In this document: positions 1 to 5,158 of the stretch, piece by piece | Layout: every line of letters starts with the position of its first letter | How positions within the stretch are numbered: the first letter of the stretch is position 1 | NCBI GenBank assembly: GCA_002026165.1 | Contig: MWOS01000195.1 | Span: 1-64,000 of the forward strand | Length of the DNA: 64,000 nt | Direction: 5' to 3' | DNA from: Prochlorococcus sp. HOT208_60m_813G15 | GTDB taxonomy: Bacteria > Cyanobacteriota > Cyanobacteriia > PCC-6307 > Cyanobiaceae | Notes under the pieces: generated by a model | Told to the model about the DNA's origin: nothing | Seen by the model: only the letters and a program-made list of their open reading frames with translations | Database searches by the model: none | Program-made: the position numbers and the translations under genes

Positions 1-14
1 AATAATAATCTGGT

Positions 15-40
15 AAAAAAGGGCTTGATAAAGCCCTTAA
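15..40 (-). terminator. Intrinsic terminator of the leftward hli gene
   Basis: The arms GGGCTT (21-26) and AAGCCC (31-36) pair around a GATA loop. Read on the minus strand, the stem is followed by six U (15-20). It lies about 25 bases past the stop of the minus-strand hli gene. Confidence 0.75.
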
Positions 41-60
41 AAACTTAAAAAGGATTTTTA

Positions 61-189
61 CTAGAAAATACCTGGAAGAATTTGACCAGTAAAATAGTAG
101 GCTCCTACAAGAGCAAGCATTCCAAGCATTGCTGCTTTACCATTAAGCTTTTCAGCTTTTTCGGTCATGATTTTTTTTGCGAATTCCAT
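61..189 (-). CDS. hli: High-light-inducible protein (HLIP), 42 aa
   Basis: This 42-aa open frame starts at ATG (187-189) and ends at TAG (61-63). It has one membrane helix carrying the chlorophyll-binding core of HLIPs (E13, N16, then AAMLGMLALVGAY) and ends in TGQILPGIF. HLIPs are single-helix thylakoid proteins that bind chlorophyll and carotenoid and protect photosystem II under excess light. Oddly, the usual Arg two residues after the core Asn is Lys here (NGK instead of NGR). It is transcribed away from the other three hli genes. A TATAAT box lies at 205-210 on the minus strand. Confidence 0.88.
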   Translation of the reverse strand: MEFAKKIMTEKAEKLNGKAAMLGMLALVGAYYFTGQILPGIF

Positions 190-204
190 AATAAAGTGAA
201 ATAA

Positions 205-210
205 ATTATA
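205..210 (-). promoter_or_regulatory. Probable -10 box of the leftward hli gene
   Basis: A perfect TATAAT on the minus strand ends 15 bases before the ATG at 189, predicting a very short leader. No convincing -35 box is seen. A TACCAA-A-TTGGTA inverted repeat at 255-267 lies about 45 bases further upstream and could be an operator; that is inference. Confidence 0.4.
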
Positions 211-441
211 TCTAAAAGATAATTATTCAAATTTCAGAATGATGTAGTTTTTTCTACCAAATTGGTATCTTTCTAAAGATTTAAAAATAAATACTTAATC
301 AACAAATTGAACACTTAATAGTTTTCGAGCCAATCTGTAAAGCGTAGAAGCCTAAAAAACAACTATTTAATTATAACTGCAACAGATATGCTACAGTTTT
401 GTAATAATTATCCTGAAAATAACTTAATTTCGACTAAATAC

Positions 442-480
442 TTTACATTAGTTAATAGTAGTGTTACATTAGTTAACAAT
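442..480 (+). promoter_or_regulatory. HLR1-like direct repeats (possible RpaB site)
   Basis: The 13-mer TTACATTAGTTAA occurs at 443-455 and again at 464-476, exactly 21 bases apart. The second copy forms GTTACATT (463-470), a 2-base gap, then TTAACAAT (473-480). This resembles the cyanobacterial HLR1 element, two (G/T)TTACA(T/A)(T/A) half-sites separated by two bases, which the response regulator RpaB binds upstream of hli and other high-light genes. The second half-site has one clear mismatch. A TAATAG at 453-458 could be a -10 box, which would put the element over the transcription start. Confidence 0.5.
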
Positions 481-492
481 TACATCATTTCA

Positions 493-699
493 ATGGCTAA
501 TTCAAACGTTACTACTGAATCAGGCGGCAGACAGAACATGTTTCCTACTGAGACACGTCCTTACATAGATGAGTCTGTTTCATACGACAGCTACCCACAA
601 AATGCAGAAAAAGTTAATGGTCGTTGGGCAATGATTGGCCTTGTTGCATTAGTTGGTGCTTACGTTTCAACTGGACAAATTATTCCTGGCATTTTTTAA
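493..699 (+). CDS. hli: High-light-inducible protein, 68 aa
   Basis: The protein has a hydrophilic N-terminus of about 38 residues, then the HLIP core (EKVNGRWAM and a helix LVALVGAY) and ends in STGQIIPGIF. It is predicted to be a single-helix thylakoid pigment-binding protein for photoprotection. I chose the ATG at 493 over the in-frame ATG at 388 because the upstream segment is unlike the family and overlaps regulatory repeats. Its stop TAA (697-699) overlaps the ATG of the next hli gene (699-701) as TAATG, so the two are translationally coupled. Confidence 0.88.
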   Translation: MANSNVTTESGGRQNMFPTETRPYIDESVSYDSYPQNAEKVNGRWAMIGLVALVGAYVSTGQIIPGIF

Positions 700-959
700 T
701 GAGTCCACTTTCAGGTTTCTTAGCCGTAGTTGTATTCTTTACAGCCATCCTCGTTGCTTATCTAACCAAGCAATTTCAAAACGAAAATTTAAACTATTCA
801 TCTTTTAATCAAATGAAAAACACAAACACAAAAGTCAAAACAATCGAAAAAGAAAAAGTTGTTGCTGAAATTCTTAACGGCAGATTCGCAATGCTTGGAT
901 TAATTGCTGCTGTTGGAGCATATCTAACAACAGGTCAAATAATTCCTGGTTTCGTTTAA
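699..959 (+). CDS. hli: High-light-inducible protein with an extra N-terminal helix, 86 aa
   Basis: It starts at the ATG within TAATG at the end of the preceding hli gene. Residues 5-23 (GFLAVVVFFTAILVAYL) form a clear hydrophobic helix. A charged Lys/Asn-rich linker of about 30 residues follows, then the HLIP core (EILNGRFAMLGLIAAVGAY) and the ending TTGQIIPGFV. The predicted protein therefore has two membrane helices, unlike the one-helix family norm. It probably binds chlorophyll and carotenoid through the second helix. Confidence 0.85.
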   Translation: MSPLSGFLAVVVFFTAILVAYLTKQFQNENLNYSSFNQMKNTNTKVKTIEKEKVVAEILNGRFAMLGLIAAVGAYLTTGQIIPGFV

Positions 960-994
960 AAACTTACTATTTCACAATTCTACAACTCTGAAAA

Positions 995-1123
995 ATGGAA
1001 AATTCAAAACCAACTTATTGGCAAAACGCTGAGAGAACTAATGGAAGAATGGCAATGATGGGCTTATTTGCATTAGTTGTAAATTATGGCCTATTCGGTT
1101 GGATAATCCCAGGAATCTTTTAA
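995..1123 (+). CDS. hli: High-light-inducible protein, 42 aa
   Basis: This compact HLIP carries the core ERTNGRMAMMGLFALV and ends FGWIIPGIF, so the TGQ of its neighbours is replaced by FGW. It starts at ATG 995, 35 bases after the previous hli gene, and is separated by a single base from the next small gene. It belongs to the same rightward transcription unit. The function is inferred from the family: thylakoid photoprotection and chlorophyll binding. Confidence 0.88.
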   Translation: MENSKPTYWQNAERTNGRMAMMGLFALVVNYGLFGWIIPGIF

Positions 1124-1124
1124 A

Positions 1125-1304
1125 ATGAACTTAGGCTTACTTTTTCTTAAAGTAAATACTTTAGGCGTAATAACTCTTTCTGAACTTGATTGGATAACTA
1201 ACCATCAATCCGAATTTTCAAGGCTAGATATGGCTTTAGTTATTAAAATCGGTCGTCTTATGGATTCTGGAGTAGTGGAAATTGATAATAGATTGCCTGT
1301 TTAA
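1125..1304 (+). CDS. Small conserved-looking protein of the hli operon, 59 aa
   Basis: A 59-residue frame begins one base after the stop of the hli gene and ends 21 bases before a strong terminator, so it is the last gene of the hli unit. The protein is soluble, with a predicted helix-rich middle (LSELDWITNHQSEFSRLDMALVI split over residues 18-40) and no hli core. I do not recognise the family. The tight spacing and terminator position support a real gene. Confidence 0.65.
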   Translation: MNLGLLFLKVNTLGVITLSELDWITNHQSEFSRLDMALVIKIGRLMDSGVVEIDNRLPV

Positions 1305-1325
1305 TTTTAAAAATTGATCGTCAAG

Positions 1326-1362
1326 AGTGTTTGTCAATAGGGATACTGACAAGCACTTTTTT
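1326..1362 (+). terminator. Intrinsic terminator of the rightward hli operon
   Basis: AGTGTTTGTCA (1326-1336) pairs with TGACAAGCACT (1347-1357) with one G-U pair, and is followed by a U run to 1362. It closes the hli operon that starts at 493. Confidence 0.85.
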
Positions 1363-1380
1363 ATGAGAAAAAATATTTGT

Positions 1381-1418
1381 AAAAAAAAGAGATTGTTTCT
1401 TAGCTAAAAACAATCTCT
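1381..1418 (-). terminator. Intrinsic terminator for the leftward small genes
   Basis: AGAGATTGTTT (1388-1398) and AAACAATCTCT (1408-1418) form an 11-base-pair stem. Read on the minus strand, it runs into eight U (1381-1388). It lies about 95 bases past the stop of the minus-strand frame at 1512. Confidence 0.75.
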
Positions 1419-1511
1419 CAATTACCTAATTCTTACATGAAAATTTCAAGTAAGCTCACGGATTTTAACTGATTTGTTTTTATAGTAAATCCGTAAAAAT
1501 GCTTTTGTAAT

Positions 1512-1727
1512 TTATCTTTTTAAACCACCTCTTTTTATCCAAAGGAACCATGTAACCCAAATAGGAGGAAGGAATCTAATTAAAAAAGAAATTTTATATA
1601 TATAAAATGGGGCATTTTCACTTTGAAAAAAATTCATCAAAAAGGAAGATATAGTAACCCAAAGTAAAATTATTAATATATTTGCTCCCAACAAAGCGAA
1701 CTTATTTTGTTTGAAAATTTTTGGCAT
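1512..1727 (-). CDS. Hypothetical small membrane protein, 71 aa
   Basis: This predicted protein has two hydrophobic segments (about residues 12-33 and 45-63) and a basic C-terminus (KRGGLKR). No family is recognised. A strong terminator downstream in the same orientation supports transcription. Its base composition is as AT-rich as its surroundings, so codon evidence is weak. Confidence 0.5.
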   Translation of the reverse strand: MPKIFKQNKFALLGANILIILLWVTISSFLMNFFQSENAPFYIYKISFLIRFLPPIWVTWFLWIKRGGLKR

Positions 1728-1784
1728 AAGCTAAATTTTTATATTCTTAATTTTAAATAATTTCGGGAAATAAATTATACATTT

Positions 1785-2036
1785 TCAAAAAAACTTCAAA
1801 TTTAAAATCCATATCCAAATAAAAAAAGTACTAAATTTCAATCCCTCTCCAAATAACAATCCAAAAGCGATAGGAGGAGAAAATATTAAAAAAAGAATAG
1901 AGAATAAACTAAATAACGCAAATGATCCTCTTAGAAAAAAATTCTTTCTTTTTGTTCTTCTTAGATTTTTTAAAGTATTCCACTCCCATTCGATAAACCT
2001 GTAGAACTTTTCTGATAATAAAAAAAAATACTTCAT
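1785..2036 (-). CDS. Hypothetical small membrane protein, 83 aa
   Basis: The N-terminal half is basic and amphipathic (a KNLRRTKRKNF stretch near residue 25). It is followed by two hydrophobic segments at about residues 38-60 and 66-83. No homologous family is recognised. It lies between two other leftward small frames and could be a chance frame in AT-rich DNA. Confidence 0.35.
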   Translation of the reverse strand: MKYFFLLSEKFYRFIEWEWNTLKNLRRTKRKNFFLRGSFALFSLFSILFLIFSPPIAFGLLFGEGLKFSTFFIWIWILNLKFF

Positions 2037-2089
2037 TAATATTATTTATTTCTATCGGCTTTTCTTATTTATAAAATTAATTTCACTTA

Positions 2090-2389
2090 TTAGCAATAAA
2101 CCTTATCCCCTTCTTCCGAAAGATAGTAAATTTTATTTTCTGAACTTACGAAGAAAGTTAATCCCTTATATTGTGATCTTTTAAATTTATCTAATCTAAG
2201 TTTGTGTAAATCCCAATTATCAGTACTTATGTCAGGATTAAATTCTTGTTCTTTTAAGTAAGGAATATAAGTTGGACTAATTGTTGTTTTTTTGGCTGAC
2301 TTATTGTTTCGTTTTGAATCAACAAACAATAGAAATAAAAGTACAAAAAAAACTATTAGCAAAAAAAGAATTAATAATATATTTGTCAT
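2090..2389 (-). CDS. Hypothetical protein with one N-terminal membrane helix, 99 aa
   Basis: Residues 3-23 are almost purely hydrophobic (Leu/Ile/Phe/Val). A polar, Lys-rich domain follows, ending in a short beta-like segment (YKGLTFFVSSENKIYYLSE) and a terminal Cys. The topology suggests a membrane-anchored soluble domain. Function is unknown. The ordered helix-plus-domain layout makes it a more convincing gene than its two downstream neighbours. Confidence 0.55.
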   Translation of the reverse strand: MTNILLILFLLIVFFVLLFLLFVDSKRNNKSAKKTTISPTYIPYLKEQEFNPDISTDNWDLHKLRLDKFKRSQYKGLTFFVSSENKIYYLSEEGDKVYC

Positions 2390-2532
2390 TGTGAATTATT
2401 TAATTTGAAAAAACTTTATTTTGGAGAATCAAGAACTTTTCACAATAAATTTCTTAGTAAGTAAAAAATCCTATTTTTATATTCTTGTATTTTTAAATAC
2501 TTATCAAGGGTTTACCTAAATAAGATTATAAA

Positions 2533-2694
2533 ATGAGTCGCATTTTCAACATGACTCAAAATTCCATGAATACTCCTTACGCAAAAAGAGTAGCTGAAAA
2601 ATTTAGAGAGGCTCAAAACTATTTAAAAACTAATGGTTTTAGTAGATCAACTAAACATTTACTGGAAGATATTGAAAATTCTGTTGAAAAATAA
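2533..2694 (+). CDS. Hypothetical small soluble protein, 53 aa
   Basis: This 53-residue frame has an amphipathic helical centre (AKRVAEKFREAQNYLK) and a polar C-terminus. In-frame ATGs at 2551 and 2566 are alternative starts that would keep the helical part. Its stop overlaps the next start as TAATG (2692-2696), which argues that both frames are real and coupled. The family is not recognised. Confidence 0.55.
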   Translation: MSRIFNMTQNSMNTPYAKRVAEKFREAQNYLKTNGFSRSTKHLLEDIENSVEK

Positions 2695-2852
2695 TGCCAA
2701 TACCCCCTCACTTACCACAATTACAATATGGCTACGATGATGGCTTTACAACCATTGTTTTTGGGTTAATAGGAAGTTGCTTAGGATGTATCTTAATTTT
2801 ATTAATTTCATTTTTTGAGTTTAAATTCAAAAAGCAAAATAGTAAGCCTTAA
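2694..2852 (+). CDS. Hypothetical small membrane protein, 52 aa
   Basis: It starts in the TAATG overlap with the preceding gene. A Pro-rich N-terminus is followed by one long hydrophobic segment (about residues 20-41, containing GSCLGCILILLI) and a Lys-rich tail, which suggests a single-pass membrane protein with a cytoplasmic C-terminus. It ends 8 bases before the convergent ychF gene. Function is unknown. Confidence 0.55.
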   Translation: MPIPPHLPQLQYGYDDGFTTIVFGLIGSCLGCILILLISFFEFKFKKQNSKP

Positions 2853-2860
2853 GAGACTCA

Positions 2861-3952
2861 CTAAACATTAAATAAGAACTCCATTACATCACCTTCGTTA
2901 ACAATATATTCCTTGCCTTCACTTCTTAAAAGACCTTTAGTTTTTGCATTGGCAATTGAACCAGAATCAATTAAATTTTGATATGAAATAGTTTGAGCTC
3001 TTATAAATCCTTTTTCAAAATCAGTATGAATTACTCCTGCTGCCTGTGGTGCAGTCATCCCATCTTTTATGGTCCATGCTTTTGTCTCCTTTTCTCCGGT
3101 AGTGAAATAAGTTTTTAATCCTAATAATTTATATGTTGATCTAATTAAAGAACTTAATCCCCCTTCTTTTACTCCTAAACCCATAAGGTAGTCTTTTTTA
3201 TCTTCTGGTTCTAATTCTATTAATTCAGATTCCACTTGCGCTGATATTTTTATGCATTCTGTACTTTCACTACTTGCAAAACTCTGAACTTTTGATGAGA
3301 AATTATTACCTTCAGCTAAATCATTTTCATTCAAATTTGTTGCATAAATAATTGGTTTTGCAGTAAGAAAGCCTAATTGCCTAATTATTAAATTTTCTTC
3401 TTCACTCAAAGATATTGATCTAACTGAAAGTCCTTTCTGTAGCTCTTCTTCAATTTTTTCTAATAAAGTATCTTCTTTTGCAGCCTCTTTACTAGTTCTA
3501 ACTTGTTTTTTAATTCTTTCTCTTCTTTTTTGTAGTTGGGATAAATCAGCTAAATTCAATTCTAGATTAATTATCTCAATGTCATCCAAGGGATCTACCT
3601 TTCCAGATACATGAATTACATCACTATCTTCAAAGCACCTTACAACATGAACTATTGCATCAACCTCCCTAATATTTGATAAAAATTTATTTCCCAAACC
3701 TTCGCCTTTACTGGCTCCTTTTACTAGTCCTGCAATATCAACAAATTCAATTTTTGTTGGTACAATATTTTGGCTAGAACTTAAATCACCTAACTCTTGT
3801 AACCTTTGATCTGGAACTGAAACTATACCTTTATTAGGCTCTATAGTACAAAAGGGGAAATTAGCCGCTTGTGCTTTAGCATTTTCTACAAGTGCATTAA
3901 ATAAAGTTGATTTTCCAACATTTGGTAGCCCAATAATACCTGCTTTTAACAT
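2861..3952 (-). CDS. ychF: YchF/OLA1-type P-loop ATPase
   Basis: The 363-residue protein starts with an Obg-family G domain (P-loop GLPNVGKST at residues 8-16; switch region ending DIAGLVKGASKGEGLGNKFL). It ends with the TGS-like domain typical of YchF (TWTIKDGMTAPQAAGVIHTDFEK split near residues 293-315). YchF proteins bind ribosomes and hydrolyse ATP rather than GTP, and are linked to translation and stress responses. Length is normal for the family. It is divergent from the membrane-fusion gene at 4097, sharing a 144-base gap. Confidence 0.95.
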   Translation of the reverse strand: MLKAGIIGLPNVGKSTLFNALVENAKAQAANFPFCTIEPNKGIVSVPDQRLQELGDLSSSQNIVPTKIEFVDIAGLVKGASKGEGLGNKFLSNIREVDAIVHVVRCFEDSDVIHVSGKVDPLDDIEIINLELNLADLSQLQKRRERIKKQVRTSKEAAKEDTLLEKIEEELQKGLSVRSISLSEEENLIIRQLGFLTAKPIIYATNLNENDLAEGNNFSSKVQSFASSESTECIKISAQVESELIELEPEDKKDYLMGLGVKEGGLSSLIRSTYKLLGLKTYFTTGEKETKAWTIKDGMTAPQAAGVIHTDFEKGFIRAQTISYQNLIDSGSIANAKTKGLLRSEGKEYIVNEGDVMEFLFNV

Positions 3953-4096
3953 TTGAAAAAATAAATGGAAAAATTATCAAGAAAACGTCTTCTAGTAATA
4001 TAGTATTTACTTAACCAATCTTGGATAAGTTAATTATAATCGTCTTGATTATTTATTTAGTTTCTAAATATTATCTACCGCTGTTTTTGAAAAGAA

Positions 4097-5158
4097 ATGC
4101 TTGATTTAATAAAAAAAAATATAAATCTAAGAAGTGGAATTATATTGCTTTCTTTAACTATATTTTTCGTTTTTATAACCAATTCCTTCAAGAAAAATAA
4201 ATCAAAAGACATTTCTGATTATGTGGTTCAAGTTGAAAAAGGAATCCTCTCAGATTCAATTAATACTAGTGGTGAAGTAAAAGCAATCAGGACAAGCAAT
4301 ATTGGACCTCGGAAGCAGGGGGTAATAAAAGAAATCAATGTAGATGAAGGCGATCTTGTAAAAAAAGATCAGGTTTTAGCTTCTCTTGATGATGATGACT
4401 TTATCTATAAAATTGAAGAACTAGAATTAAATGTCGAAAAACAAAAATCTGAATTTTTAAGAAGAGAATATTTATATCAAGAAGGTGCAGTAAGCAAAGA
4501 AGATTACGAAAGTTATAAAAATAACTACAACATTAGTAGCGCCAAACTTAATGATGCAAAAGCTGAAAAAAGTTTCTATTTGATTAAAGCTCCTTATGGA
4601 GGAAAGATAACTGCAAAATATGCGGAGATAGGGTCTTATGTCACACCTAGTACAAACTTAAGTTCAGACCCTAAAACCAAAAACTTTATTTTTGAACTAT
4701 CAGAAGGTCTTGAAATTGTTGCCAAAGTTCCTGAGAGTGACATTGGCAGAATAAAAATAGGTCAAGAAGCCTCAGTAAGAATTGAGGCTTATCCCTCAAA
4801 AAAATATAGTGCAATAGTTAAAAAAATAGCTACAAGAGCTGTTAAAGATAATAATGTAACCTCATTCGAAGTAACTTTAAATTTTAAAGATATTTTTGAA
4901 GAAATTAAAATTGGAATGACTGCAGATCTTGAATTTAGAGTCGAAGGTATTGAAGAAAAAATCCTAGTTCCAACAGTTTCTATTGTCACAGAAAAAGGTG
5001 AAAAAGGAATTTTGAAAGTTGATAAAAACAATTCTCCCAAATTTGAAAAAATCGAAATTGGTATTAGTAGTGGAAATAAAACTTCAGTAATTGATGGATT
5101 AGAACCTGGAGAGCAAATCTTTATTGATATCCCACCTTGGGCCAAGAAGAGAAAATGA
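4097..5158 (+). CDS. Membrane-fusion (HlyD/MacA-like) efflux subunit
   Basis: Residues 12-30 form a signal-anchor helix. The half-lipoyl hairpin (GVIKEINVDEGDLVKKDQ near residue 75) precedes a short coiled coil (about residues 105-150), the second lipoyl half and a beta-barrel domain (KVPESDIGRIKIGQEASVRIEAY). This is the layout of periplasmic adaptor proteins that bridge an inner-membrane ABC or RND pump to an outer-membrane channel. No pump gene is adjacent, so the substrate is unknown. The stop overlaps the polA start as ATGA, an unusual pairing for an efflux gene. Confidence 0.85.
   Translation: MLDLIKKNINLRSGIILLSLTIFFVFITNSFKKNKSKDISDYVVQVEKGILSDSINTSGEVKAIRTSNIGPRKQGVIKEINVDEGDLVKKDQVLASLDDDDFIYKIEELELNVEKQKSEFLRREYLYQEGAVSKEDYESYKNNYNISSAKLNDAKAEKSFYLIKAPYGGKITAKYAEIGSYVTPSTNLSSDPKTKNFIFELSEGLEIVAKVPESDIGRIKIGQEASVRIEAYPSKKYSAIVKKIATRAVKDNNVTSFEVTLNFKDIFEEIKIGMTADLEFRVEGIEEKILVPTVSIVTEKGEKGILKVDKNNSPKFEKIEIGISSGNKTSVIDGLEPGEQIFIDIPPWAKKRK

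Larger units (their letters stand above)
190..492. other. Divergent control region between the leftward and rightward hli genes
   Basis: This gap of about 300 bases holds no convincing gene. An ATG at 388 is in frame with the hli gene at 493, but the 35 residues it would add look nothing like an HLIP and contain the repeats described at 442-480, so I treat it as non-coding. It contains the -10 box at 205-210, the inverted repeat at 255-267 and the HLR1-like repeats. Confidence 0.5.

Noticed and set aside
388-492. Extended N-terminus of the hli gene from the ATG at 388
   Set aside because: The 35 extra residues are unlike HLIPs and include the tandem TTACATTAGTTAA repeats, which make better sense as a control region.
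4789-5145. 118-codon frame antisense to the membrane-fusion gene
   Set aside because: It mirrors a well-supported gene and has no family features.
5137-5154. Alternative ATG start of polA
   Set aside because: The ATG at 5155 gives a normal ATGA overlap with the upstream stop and the usual short polA N-terminus.
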